Source of the DNA: Methanobacteriota archaeon
GTDB lineage: Archaea; Thermoplasmatota; Poseidoniia; Poseidoniales; Thalassarchaeaceae
Direction: 5' to 3'
DNA length: 47,210 nt
Assembly (NCBI GenBank): GCA_002726275.1
Contig: PBSO01000018.1
Location: 1 to 47,210 of the forward strand
Under the pieces are notes generated by a model, which worked only from the letters and a program-made list of their open reading frames with translations, searched no databases and had not been told where the DNA came from. This document shows positions 26,079-34,812 of the stretch, piece by piece. The position numbers were made by a program, and so were the translations under genes. Within the stretch, counting starts at the first letter, position 1. Each line of letters opens with the position of its first letter.

Positions 26079-27329
26079 ATGAAGCGCACTGCCACTCAGG
26101 CAACATCATTCCTCCTAATCGTCAGCATGCTCCTCTCTGGTTGCTCAGGGGACGTCGTGGAAGAAATCAGTGGATGTATGGACGAATTGGCGGAAAATTA
26201 CAATCCGGACGCGACTGCAGAGGGGGAGTGCACTTACCCGGACTCTGATGGAGATGGGGTTTGGGACTTCGACGAGATTCCGGGTTGTATGGATTCCGAC
26301 GCTACGAACTATGACCCAGGGGCAACTGACGACGACCTAAGTTGTGATTACTGGGAGCCCACTTATACTGACCAGTGGGAGAAACACATTCCCGAAAATG
26401 AAGAATGCATGTGTTCTGACGGGTCCGAATACTCATTCTACTCCAGAGAGGGAGACTCGGACGTTGCAGTCCTTTTCCTGAATGGGGGGGGCGCTTGCTG
26501 GGATGAATTCACCTGCACAATTGAGAACTCGTCCTCCACTGGGGCCTATTGGCAGAATCCAACAGGGTGGGGCGGGATACTGGACCTCACCAACAGAGAG
26601 AACCCACTAATTGACGCGTCAATGGTGTTTGTCCCTTACTGCACTGGAGACGTCCACATGGGCAATGCGACTGTAAGGTACGGTGACAATGTGATGCAGC
26701 ACAAGGGGTACCCCAATGCCATGACTGCCTTTGATCACTTCGTGGAGACCTTGGGTAGCGCCACTACCTTCTATGTCCTCGGATCAAGTGGAGGAGCCAT
26801 AGCTGCAGGGTTCTTCGCGGGCAATCTAGCAGAAGCCATACCTGGTGCAAACATCACCGTATTCCACGACAGCACGGGCGGGGTCACTAGCACTGGAACT
26901 GTTGACCTAAACGCCTCTTGGGGACTACAAAACGCCACTCAGAGTTGGCTAGAAGGATTGACCTACAACGGATCCTCTCTCAACTGGAATGACATGACTA
27001 GTGCGCATCTCGACATTTTCCTTTCCATGTATGACCCAACGATTAGGATAGGCAGATTCGACTCAGCGCAGGACAATACAATGAGATACTTCAATGGACT
27101 TCTTGATAATCCGCCCGAAGACTACAACTGGAGGCTCAGGGTTTCAGAAGAACACATAGAGAGTGAGGGGTATGAAATCGCAGGATACATCGCTCCGGGC
27201 GATGGGCACGGGATTCTCTTCTCTAGTTGGTTCTATGAGTTGGAAGTTGAAGGTGTGAAATTTATGGATTGGTTCATTGAATTCATCGAGGGCGGGATGC
27301 CGGAAGATGTTTGGTGCACATCTTGTTGA
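26079..27329 (+). CDS. Secreted lipoprotein hydrolase, pectin acetylesterase/Notum family, with calcium-type stalk
   Basis: 416 residues. A signal peptide ends MLLSGC, so Cys22 should be lipidated. Residues 32-89 repeat the OppA stalk: cysteines at 33, 51, 70 and 89, two ATxxxD..C units and DSDGDGVWDFDE between. The catalytic domain shows VLFLNGGGACWDEFTC, FVPYCTGDVHMGN, the nucleophile GSSGGA with Ser237, and a C-terminal GDGHGIL that supplies the histidine. This is the Notum/PAE alpha/beta-hydrolase pattern, which removes acetyl or acyl esters from polysaccharides or proteins. It is probably an external deacetylase of algal polysaccharide, by inference. It is followed 35 nt later by another lipoprotein hydrolase. 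Confidence 0.85.
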   Translation: MKRTATQATSFLLIVSMLLSGCSGDVVEEISGCMDELAENYNPDATAEGECTYPDSDGDGVWDFDEIPGCMDSDATNYDPGATDDDLSCDYWEPTYTDQWEKHIPENEECMCSDGSEYSFYSREGDSDVAVLFLNGGGACWDEFTCTIENSSSTGAYWQNPTGWGGILDLTNRENPLIDASMVFVPYCTGDVHMGNATVRYGDNVMQHKGYPNAMTAFDHFVETLGSATTFYVLGSSGGAIAAGFFAGNLAEAIPGANITVFHDSTGGVTSTGTVDLNASWGLQNATQSWLEGLTYNGSSLNWNDMTSAHLDIFLSMYDPTIRIGRFDSAQDNTMRYFNGLLDNPPEDYNWRLRVSEEHIESEGYEIAGYIAPGDGHGILFSSWFYELEVEGVKFMDWFIEFIEGGMPEDVWCTSC

Positions 27330-27364
27330 GTTTGTTTGATATCCTGATGCTGGGTCGCGGTTCC

Positions 27365-29407
27365 ATGTCTCGCAGAATGTCATCGTTACTAATAGTTCTA
27401 ATTCTCGTTCTCCCAGGGTGTCTTGGAACGGAAAGAATCACTGATGAGGAGACGCAGAGTCAAGAGCAAGAGGTAATTGATACGATAGAAAATGAAACGG
27501 GAATTGAGGATGAGATTCTGGAAATTGCCAATTCAGAATTTTGTGATGAGACCAACCAATTGCACTGCATGCTCCCATTCCCATCGGGAGCTTTCCTTCG
27601 AGAAGATAGCTCCGAAATCACGGGATACAGTCTGAATATAGATGGAGAGGCGATTCCCGATACCTCCTCTGCCGAGAGTGGCAATATGGTGATCCTTGAC
27701 CGCCTTGATGGATTTAGCCCGTCGACCCAGATCTTCACAGCATTCGAGTCAACACCCGATATTTCTGACATGTCAGATCAATTCGACATCTCCCCCTCAA
27801 TAGAGGAGGGCCATTCTAGCATACTACTCAACATGGACACAGGGGAGAAGGTCCACCATTGGATTGAGCTGGATGCCAGAGCCCAAGAAGGGGAGCCGAC
27901 TATACTATTCCTGAGGACCATTGAGGGACTTGATCACGATGCTGCATACGCAGTGGCTTTCAGAAATCTTGTCGATGAGGAAGGGGTGCCTATTGCACCT
28001 TCAGATGGATTCAGGGCACTCAGGGACTCAATTAATACGAGTTCCGAAGGGATAGAGGAGCAGCGCTCCGACTACGAGGTGTTGTTCGAAAAATTGGGGG
28101 ACTCTGGTTTCATTCGTGACGGTGTTCAGGCGGCGTGGTGGTTCCATACGGCATCCACTGAGTCCATCCTCGAGGATCTCCTAATTATGAGGGACGATGC
28201 AGAAATCCGGCTTGGTGAGTCTGGCATTGGTTGCACTGTTACAGAGGTTCAGGAAGACTATGCCCAGGATGGCACCTCACTGCGCCTGATTAGAGGGACT
28301 GTTACAACCCCCCACTACATGGAGGCGCAGTATGCGAGATCCCCACTAATGAGGGACTCGGCAGGTGATCCGGAGTTTGTTCAGAACAGAGAGATCGAGT
28401 TTACCATGCTCATCCCCAAGTCTCTTGCCGAGAACAATGAATCCGGTCCACTGACTGTGTTTGGACATGGACTATTCGGAGATGGGGACTCCTATGTCAT
28501 CAATGGCAGAGAGTTGGCAAATGAATACAAGACAGTAGTCATAGCCACGGACTTCAAGGGATGGAGCTCAGATGGCGACTATGACGCACTGACATTTGCT
28601 TTGGTTGACATCACTGAGTTCCAATACCAACAAGAGAGGCAGATGCAGGCAGTCATCAATCACATCTCCATGGTCAGAACGATAACAGGAGTCTGTTCAG
28701 ACATCACTGAGTTCACACATAATGGAACCAACATGATTGACAAAGACACTGTGAACTACATAGGAATCTCACTCGGGGGACTTAGGGGCCCTTCCCTACT
28801 CGCCATGGTTCCAGAACTAGAGTGGGGGGTTCTTTGGGTGGGTGGGACGTCTTTCACTCACCAGGTAGAGAGGTCAACACACTATGGCTCTGAAGAAAAC
28901 CCCAGTGAGTTCTACCAACTTCTTTCCAGTGACCTGTCACTGCCTTCCAGAATGGACAGGACGATTGCCATAGCGCTACTTCAATCAATATGGGACTCTA
29001 CCGATGGGGAGACTTTCCTGCCATTCAGAGAAACCGGCTTTGGCGACATGCTAGAGCCTTTCGACATGTTCTACCTGACGTCCATGATGGATGCCCAGGT
29101 GACCACCCTTTCCGCAGATAGGGCCGTCAGGACAGGGAACGTTCCAGTTGTCAATGGATCTGCTTATCACCCATTTGGGGCCGAAATCGTTGATGGTCCC
29201 ATCAATGGTTCTTCCGCCGCCTACTTTGATGGCGACTTCCCCCCACTCCCCACAGGAAATACGAATGGCCCAATGTGGCATCATTCTCTGGCCCACAATC
29301 TGGTCTTGGAAGTTCCAGAAGCCAAGATGATGGCATATGGGTACCTGCTAACGGGGATCCTAGTGGATTATTGTGATCCGAGCTGCACCTTTGAGGGCGA
29401 CTGGTAA
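27365..29407 (+). CDS. Lipoprotein alpha/beta-hydrolase (lipase/esterase-like)
   Basis: About 680 residues from ATG 27365. MSSLLIVLILVLPGCLG is a short signal peptide with lipobox, so it is surface-anchored. The N-terminal 300 residues (FPSGAFLR, DGFSPSTQIFTAFES, LDHDAAYAVAFRNL) resemble the beta-rich leader of bacterial secreted lipase-like proteins. The hydrolase core has TVFGHGLFGDGDSYV (oxyanion HG) and YIGISLGGLRG, the GxSxG nucleophile. A late SLAHNLVL histidine could complete the triad. Substrate is unknown. Likely co-expressed with the Notum-like gene; together they would form a small surface esterase set. It ends directly against the convergent nadM gene. Confidence 0.75.
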   Translation: MSRRMSSLLIVLILVLPGCLGTERITDEETQSQEQEVIDTIENETGIEDEILEIANSEFCDETNQLHCMLPFPSGAFLREDSSEITGYSLNIDGEAIPDTSSAESGNMVILDRLDGFSPSTQIFTAFESTPDISDMSDQFDISPSIEEGHSSILLNMDTGEKVHHWIELDARAQEGEPTILFLRTIEGLDHDAAYAVAFRNLVDEEGVPIAPSDGFRALRDSINTSSEGIEEQRSDYEVLFEKLGDSGFIRDGVQAAWWFHTASTESILEDLLIMRDDAEIRLGESGIGCTVTEVQEDYAQDGTSLRLIRGTVTTPHYMEAQYARSPLMRDSAGDPEFVQNREIEFTMLIPKSLAENNESGPLTVFGHGLFGDGDSYVINGRELANEYKTVVIATDFKGWSSDGDYDALTFALVDITEFQYQQERQMQAVINHISMVRTITGVCSDITEFTHNGTNMIDKDTVNYIGISLGGLRGPSLLAMVPELEWGVLWVGGTSFTHQVERSTHYGSEENPSEFYQLLSSDLSLPSRMDRTIAIALLQSIWDSTDGETFLPFRETGFGDMLEPFDMFYLTSMMDAQVTTLSADRAVRTGNVPVVNGSAYHPFGAEIVDGPINGSSAAYFDGDFPPLPTGNTNGPMWHHSLAHNLVLEVPEAKMMAYGYLLTGILVDYCDPSCTFEGDW

Positions 29408-30025
29408 TCATCCAACTGGCTCTCCGCCTTCACCTAGGAAGGCGAGTCTCTTGAGACCATCAATTCGCACCAGGTAGTCAATTACTGAGAGAGGCATTGT
29501 GGCACCTAGGACCTCCCTAACTGCACCTATGTCTGCAATTGTGGACATCATCCTAGAGGTTTCCCTGACTCTCCAACCCTCATATTTTCCCCTGTTTTCG
29601 AGTGGGGCGTTCACAACATCCCAACCGCTCTTACTGTAGAGTTCGGCGGTTTCAGAGTCACTCGTGAACAGTGTACCTGGGCCTCCATGATACCTCTCGG
29701 CATGAGAGACCCAGTTGGGTGGGTCGTCAATATCGGGGATAGTCACTATCTGGAAATCTTCTAATTTTTCACCCGATTCTGCCCAAGCCTCGATCATTGC
29801 CCTCCTCTCCTCGGCAGACCATGGGTTCCTAAGGGTCTCAGGACGATTTGAGGACCCTATGGCCAATATTATCTTCGACCCTGGACATTTTTCGTGCCTC
29901 CATTCAATTGCCGCTGTAATGAGCAACTCGTGACCCTTGTGAAACGGCTGAAATCTACCTAATATCACGATACCGGACATCGGTGGATTTTCAGGAGGCT
30001 TGGGCGATAATTGTAATTCTGACAT
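29408..30025 (-). CDS. nadM: Nicotinamide-nucleotide adenylyltransferase, archaeal NadM type
   Basis: Makes NAD from NMN and ATP. 205 residues. The nucleotidyltransferase signature GRFQPFHKGH (about 23-32, HxGH) and LAIGSSNRPETLRNPWSAEERRAMI, read in two parts, fit the archaeal NadM family, as does YEGWRVRE near the C-terminus. The ATG at 30025 shares one base with the upstream stop (TAATG). An internal ATG at 29980 (MSGIVILGRF) would give the more typical short N-terminus. It is the second gene of a two-gene unit with an unknown protein. Confidence 0.88.
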   Translation of the reverse strand: MSELQLSPKPPENPPMSGIVILGRFQPFHKGHELLITAAIEWRHEKCPGSKIILAIGSSNRPETLRNPWSAEERRAMIEAWAESGEKLEDFQIVTIPDIDDPPNWVSHAERYHGGPGTLFTSDSETAELYSKSGWDVVNAPLENRGKYEGWRVRETSRMMSTIADIGAVREVLGATMPLSVIDYLVRIDGLKRLAFLGEGGEPVG

Positions 30026-30705
30026 TAAAACCCCTCAATGAAATCCAATAAATTTTGATCGCCGAGATACCAAGATAATGGATCCAAGTACTCCCTGCCG
30101 ATCAAAAGGGAGTGGCCCTCCCTTCTTGACTTGTCCATGATATCAAACAGACTACCGGAAGAATCCTGGTGTGACTCCATAGTTGGTAAAATCCGAGGAT
30201 CCATGGCCGGATCCATGGTCTCTCCAAGCCCCTCTCTTCTTGACATCCAGTCGATTACTACAGATTCAACAAAAGAAGATCTATCGGTATTTGCAATTAT
30301 TTCTGAGAAATTTCTCCATATCTCCGGTTTCAGAAACGATTCCGTTCCCGCCACATCAGTCCCAGAGTTTGGTTCAACATACAAGAACAATCTAGCATCC
30401 CAACACCTCCACTCCCCTGTTGAAGACCAGTGAGAAAGGAGTAGGAGGAGCTCTAACTTGTCCTCGATCTTGAGATTCTGATTCGGCAGGGTTGCGTTCT
30501 GATTGATTTCCCCTATCCTATCGGCCCATTCCAAAACTTCTCCTTCCAAGTCTATGTCGAATTGCCGATGCAGTGATTCCACTTGTGCCGGCCTAGTTTC
30601 CCTGATTGACATCCCCTCCATTCCTGAAATGACTTCTCCCAGAGGGATCGATAGCAAATTGGTTAACGAGTCGCGATTGACTAGCGAGATGATAACATCC
30701 ACCAT
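30025..30705 (-). CDS. Uncharacterised cytoplasmic protein upstream of nadM
   Basis: 226 residues; I do not recognise it. It has no signal peptide or membrane segments, no cysteine clusters, and is moderately acidic. Leu-rich helices (KLELLLLLSHWS) and several Trp residues suggest a compact helical domain. The ATG at 30705 is followed by MVDVIISLVNRDSLTNLL. It overlaps nadM by one base, so the two are probably translated together; a link to NAD metabolism is only guilt by association. Its 5' end faces the DRG gene across about 130 bp, a likely divergent promoter region. Confidence 0.65.
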   Translation of the reverse strand: MVDVIISLVNRDSLTNLLSIPLGEVISGMEGMSIRETRPAQVESLHRQFDIDLEGEVLEWADRIGEINQNATLPNQNLKIEDKLELLLLLSHWSSTGEWRCWDARLFLYVEPNSGTDVAGTESFLKPEIWRNFSEIIANTDRSSFVESVVIDWMSRREGLGETMDPAMDPRILPTMESHQDSSGSLFDIMDKSRREGHSLLIGREYLDPLSWYLGDQNLLDFIEGF

Positions 30706-30838
30706 GGGAGTCTCGTGTCAACCAGACGGCGATATGAGATGAACCCTCGCTTGAGGGGACAATGCCCATTGACGCCACCGAATTCAAGAACTTGGGTGGT
30801 TGCGCTGAATACAACCACGAAACGGGAAGTGTGCAAAC

Positions 30839-31957
30839 TTGGCGACTATCGAAGAGCAAATCAAGTCCCTCGAAGAGGAGATTGGAAAAACTCAGAAAAA
30901 TAAGGCCACGAATGCCCATATTGGAAAACTCAAGGCGAAGATTGCAGCTTTGAAGGCCCGGAAAGAGAAAGCTCAGGCTCATGCGAAGTCTAGCGGAGGA
31001 GGGCATGGTTTCGAAGTCAAAAAGTCGGGGGATGCCTCTGTGTCATTGGTAGGCTTCCCAAGTGTGGGGAAGTCTAGCCTTATTTCCCAATTGACTGAGG
31101 TTGAGTCTGAAGTGGGGAATTTTGCATTTACAACCCTTACTTGCATCCCTGGGCTTATGGAGCACAGGGGTGCGAAAATACAGATTCTCGATTTGCCGGG
31201 GCTAATCAAAGGGGCTGCCGATGGAAAGGGCAGAGGCAGAGAGATTCTGAATGTAATCAGGGGATCTGACATGGTTCTGTATGTTGTTGATCCATTTCAG
31301 GATTCGCACTTCGACATTTTGGACAGAGAACTCTGGATGTCAGGGATGAGGCTCAATCAGGAAATTCCACAAGTGTATGTGACGAGAACCGACAGGGGGG
31401 GAATAGTCGTAAGGTCTACTGTCGAGCAGACTAACCTGACCGATGAGGATATTCAGGGGATAATCAGGAGTTTCGGCATAGTTTCTGCCACAGTTACCCT
31501 TAGGACCGATGTTACTGACGATCACATCGTTGATACTCTTGCAGGAAACAGAATCTACAACAGGGCGGTGGTCGTCGTGAACAAAATTGACTTGGCTACT
31601 GAGGATGACCTTGCTAAAACTCGGGCGATGCTACCTCCCGGATGGCCGGTTCTAGAGGTATCGGCGAAAACAGGAGAGGGGATTAATGAGATGAAGGACT
31701 TCATATTTGATAATCTGCACTTCATGTCGGTTTATCTCAAGCCCCAGGGTCAAGATGCGGACATGGTAGAACCCCTGATTGTGAAGGACACCTCCACTGT
31801 ACGGGATGTCTGCGTGAAGTTGCATCGGGACTTTGTTAGGAAATTCAGATATGCACGAGTCAAGGGACCGAGCGCCAAATTTGACTGGCAGAGGGTCGGC
31901 CTTGATCACCGACTTGGCGATGGGGACGTCCTAACTGTAATTCTCAGAAAGTCGTGA
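30839..31957 (+). CDS. DRG/Rbg-type GTPase (Obg superfamily) with TGS domain
   Basis: A translation-associated GTPase found in all archaea and eukaryotes. 372 residues. The start at TTG 30839 gives MATIEEQIKSLEEEI, the standard DRG N-terminus, followed by NKATNAHIGKLKAKIAALKA. G1 is GFPSVGKSS (72-80), G2 includes FAFTTLTC, G3 is DLPGLIKGAADGKGRGRE, G4 is NKID and G5 SAKTGEG. The last 75 residues form the TGS domain (TVRDVCVKLHRDFVRKFRYA; DHRLGDGDVL). No ATG is available upstream in frame that fits, so TTG initiation is well supported. It lies 36 nt before tatC. Confidence 0.94.
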   Translation: MATIEEQIKSLEEEIGKTQKNKATNAHIGKLKAKIAALKARKEKAQAHAKSSGGGHGFEVKKSGDASVSLVGFPSVGKSSLISQLTEVESEVGNFAFTTLTCIPGLMEHRGAKIQILDLPGLIKGAADGKGRGREILNVIRGSDMVLYVVDPFQDSHFDILDRELWMSGMRLNQEIPQVYVTRTDRGGIVVRSTVEQTNLTDEDIQGIIRSFGIVSATVTLRTDVTDDHIVDTLAGNRIYNRAVVVVNKIDLATEDDLAKTRAMLPPGWPVLEVSAKTGEGINEMKDFIFDNLHFMSVYLKPQGQDADMVEPLIVKDTSTVRDVCVKLHRDFVRKFRYARVKGPSAKFDWQRVGLDHRLGDGDVLTVILRKS

Positions 31958-31993
31958 GCGATGAATTGACCTTTGGTAGCCTCTCGGAAGACC

Positions 31994-32755
31994 ATGGATG
32001 GCAGCATGGGAGACCTTCTTCCTCGGGCTGAATTGCGCGGCCTTATTGCTCATCTAAGAAGAAGAGCGTACATCCTAGTAGGGGTTTTCTTCTTTGGTTT
32101 TCTAGGTGGATTCCCGGCCTCAGGGGAAGCTATTGAGTGGCTTCTTGACTCTTCCTCGTACCGTCCCGATGGCGTTGAGATTGTTATTCTCCATCCCATG
32201 GAGGCAATTCTTCTGAGGCTCAGGATTGGTGTTAACGTTGGAGTCATTCTTGCTTCACTAATCCTGATGTGCGACATATCGTGGAATGGGAAGAAAATAG
32301 TCGCTGAGTCGAGAAGGACGGGGATGCACGATAATGGGAGCATCAGTGGAGTCTTGTTGGTTATCCTTCTAGCATTCCTACTGGGCGGATTGGGGGCCGC
32401 ATACTCTCATGGCGTTCTTGTCCCCCTCCTACTTGACTACCTGTCTGATGACGCTGCTTCTGCAGGATTGGCGACAACATGGCAATTGCAATCCTGGGTC
32501 GGATTCATCACAGGACTATATTTCGCATCCATACTTGGCTTCCAGGTCCCATTAATTGCTTCAATTCTACTAAGGGGAGACATTATCGATAGGAGTTCGA
32601 TTTCTGACAATAGAGGCAACCTGTGGTTCGCTGGACTGATACTTGGTGCGCTCATCTCCCCCCCTGACCCAGTCTCTATGTTTCTTGTCGCGGGCCCGAT
32701 GCTCCTCCTTCTGGAGGTTTCATTGGTTGTAGACAAGATGACTAGGAATCAATAG
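31994..32755 (+). CDS. tatC: Twin-arginine translocase subunit TatC
   Basis: TatC recognises twin-arginine signal peptides of folded exported proteins. About 253 residues. The N-terminal RAELRGLIAHLRRRAYI is the cytoplasmic helix before the first membrane segment. About six hydrophobic segments follow. ILHPMEAILLRLRIGVNVG matches the P-x-E loop region, SILGFQVPLIASILLR the fourth-fifth helices, and ALISPPDPVSMFLVAGPMLLLLE the last. ATG at 31994 is used; 32006 is possible and a TTG lies at 31973. TatA is not adjacent. The 3' end overlaps the convergent UMF1 gene by 14 bp. Confidence 0.85.
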   Translation: MDGSMGDLLPRAELRGLIAHLRRRAYILVGVFFFGFLGGFPASGEAIEWLLDSSSYRPDGVEIVILHPMEAILLRLRIGVNVGVILASLILMCDISWNGKKIVAESRRTGMHDNGSISGVLLVILLAFLLGGLGAAYSHGVLVPLLLDYLSDDAASAGLATTWQLQSWVGFITGLYFASILGFQVPLIASILLRGDIIDRSSISDNRGNLWFAGLILGALISPPDPVSMFLVAGPMLLLLEVSLVVDKMTRNQ

Positions 32756-34712
32756 ATATCCCCCTATTCTTTGCGTCCTCAGCCCTAGCAGCAGCTCTTC
32801 CGTCTTCCAAATCGACAATTCTCATCATGAAGGCCCCAATTAAGATCAGCAAAGAGATGCTGAAAACTCCGACCCTGCTATCGAACATGACAGTCAATGT
32901 GGCATATAGGAGTGGCCCAATGAATGCAGCCACCTTCCCGAAGAAGCCGAAGAAGCCGAAGAACTCTGCGCTCCTGGTCTCGGGGACCATTTGCCCGAAC
33001 ATGCTTCTTGACAGACCTTGGGAGCCGCCGAGAAGCGTGCCCATGCCGCAGCCCAGAATTAGGAACTGGAGGCCGACGGACAATCCAAGTGGCTCCCAAA
33101 CTATGTCCCTGACCGTCTCTGGAATTACATCTATAGGACCATCTCCGAGACTTGTAGGGTGATCCACCCCAACCGCACTCGATGAATCCAGGGGCCCACC
33201 CGACACGCTAGCGCTGAATCTAGAATCCTCCATCGAGGACAGGAATTCTCCTATCAAAGCCTGATCTTTGACTGAGACCATGTATGGATTGTCTTCAGCA
33301 GCTCCCCACTTCCAATCGTAAATGCCGCTATTCTCACCAATCTGTACAGGCAGTATTTCAGAGAATTGCCCCGCCCATGCCTGCTCGTCAAATTCATCTT
33401 CCGAGAAATCGGTCTTCTGTGCAATACTGTGATCAAAGTTCCAGTTCATGTATGATACGTATGATCCCGCTGTGCTCAGCCGTTCCTGGAGCCATGTCTG
33501 CGGCAGACCCGAGGGGCTGTCCATGTAATCGAGAGGGTCAGTGCCTGCTTCCGCTTCCTCGGCATTGGTGGCCCAGTCTCCATCAATATCGTCGTCATAT
33601 GAGTCGGCGATGCCGTCCCCATCCGAATCCCACTCGAATAGAACATCATGCTGGTCATGAGCGTCTAACGAGAGGGGGGCGAATGCACATGCTGCGAAGC
33701 ATAGTACCACCCATCCAACGAGAGAGGCGTTCAAGGCCTTCTTAGTGCCCCATTTATTTGCAAGATGTGTGAATCCCAAAGCGCTTGGCCATGCTACGAA
33801 TTGAATAGCTAAAATCGTGATCATCAGTTCCGTAGTCGTGACTCCGAGAACGGTGGATCCAAAAACGCCCCCCATTGCAGTTACGGTGTTAATCCCATCA
33901 ATGAAGAAGAAGTAGGCTAGCATGTAGATGAAGAGTGTTCGGAACTTACTGACTTCCTTTAGGGTCTTGATGACCTCTGAATAAGCACCGCCCTTGGAGA
34001 AGAGCATCTTGAGCCAAGTGTCGCTGAATGTTTCTTCTGGGGATTTGTTATCCAGTGGTGGCTCTGGTACGTACTTGAAAGTCAATAGTGCGAAACCGTA
34101 CCACCAAACACCCGCAGAAGCCAGACATAGCCTGATTACGAAATCTCCACCGATTCCAAGAACCAGGATGAAGTGCAAGAGAAGGAGAATGCCCCCTCCG
34201 AGGTAGCCATACGCGAATGCGCGATTGGAAATATCGTCCATCTCATCGTCAGTGCCCATGTGAGGCAGCATGGCATTGTAGAATACGCCAGCACCATTCA
34301 GACCTATGTTGGCGAGAAGGAAGAATACCATCAGCCATATCCACTCTGAACCATCATAAAGGAAGTCGAATCCTATCAGGAAGGTCGAGCCCGCGCCAAC
34401 ATATGTCAGATATTTCAGCCATCTCATTTTGATTGGCTTCCTATCTGCTATGACTCCAAAGGCAGGAGCCAGAACTGCGACCATCAATGTGGCTGCAGCT
34501 ACTGCATACGCCCAAACAGCGTCACCTGTCATATCGATATTTCCAATTGTAGTGGTAAGCCCGTTGGCCTCCAGGAATAAGTATGCATACCAAGCAGGTA
34601 GGATCGCTACAGTGACGCTCGTCTCAAATGCAGACTTTCCCCAATCATAGAAAGCGTACCCTCTTACTGCTTGCGGATCCGAGGCCCGGTCCAATTCTAC
34701 TGTATCTGACAT
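32742..34712 (-). CDS. UMF1/Atg22-like MFS transporter with inserted calcium-binding-type external domain
   Basis: 656 residues from the ATG at 34712 where 420-480 is usual. GYAFYDWGKSAFETSVTVAI at the start and FFGFFGFFGKVAAFIGPLLY near the end are hallmarks of UMF1/Atg22-type transporters, vacuolar amino acid effluxers in yeast. Between the eighth and ninth helices (about residues 350-540) is an extra hydrophilic domain. It opens with DSDGDGIADSYDDDIDGDW, a TSP3-like calcium motif, and is rich in Trp and Asp. The topology predicts that this domain faces outside. The longer frame to 34766 overlaps the divergent gene and adds nothing recognisable. The insert parallels those in the opp permeases. 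Confidence 0.85.
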   Translation of the reverse strand: MSDTVELDRASDPQAVRGYAFYDWGKSAFETSVTVAILPAWYAYLFLEANGLTTTIGNIDMTGDAVWAYAVAAATLMVAVLAPAFGVIADRKPIKMRWLKYLTYVGAGSTFLIGFDFLYDGSEWIWLMVFFLLANIGLNGAGVFYNAMLPHMGTDDEMDDISNRAFAYGYLGGGILLLLHFILVLGIGGDFVIRLCLASAGVWWYGFALLTFKYVPEPPLDNKSPEETFSDTWLKMLFSKGGAYSEVIKTLKEVSKFRTLFIYMLAYFFFIDGINTVTAMGGVFGSTVLGVTTTELMITILAIQFVAWPSALGFTHLANKWGTKKALNASLVGWVVLCFAACAFAPLSLDAHDQHDVLFEWDSDGDGIADSYDDDIDGDWATNAEEAEAGTDPLDYMDSPSGLPQTWLQERLSTAGSYVSYMNWNFDHSIAQKTDFSEDEFDEQAWAGQFSEILPVQIGENSGIYDWKWGAAEDNPYMVSVKDQALIGEFLSSMEDSRFSASVSGGPLDSSSAVGVDHPTSLGDGPIDVIPETVRDIVWEPLGLSVGLQFLILGCGMGTLLGGSQGLSRSMFGQMVPETRSAEFFGFFGFFGKVAAFIGPLLYATLTVMFDSRVGVFSISLLILIGAFMMRIVDLEDGRAAARAEDAKNRGISIDS

Positions 34713-34812
34713 GGTTATACCTGAACCTCGTCCATGCAGAGAGGTAATTATCCTTGCCGCTAACACAATTGCTTTGTTAATTCCTTATGGGCCTGCATTC
34801 TCTCGGGAGTTC

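Noticed and set aside
30762-30953. Small ORF starting MPIDATEFKNLGG upstream of the DRG gene
   Set aside because: It overlaps the conserved DRG N-terminus in another frame and its second half is a shadow of it; the first half is plausible in composition but nothing else supports it.
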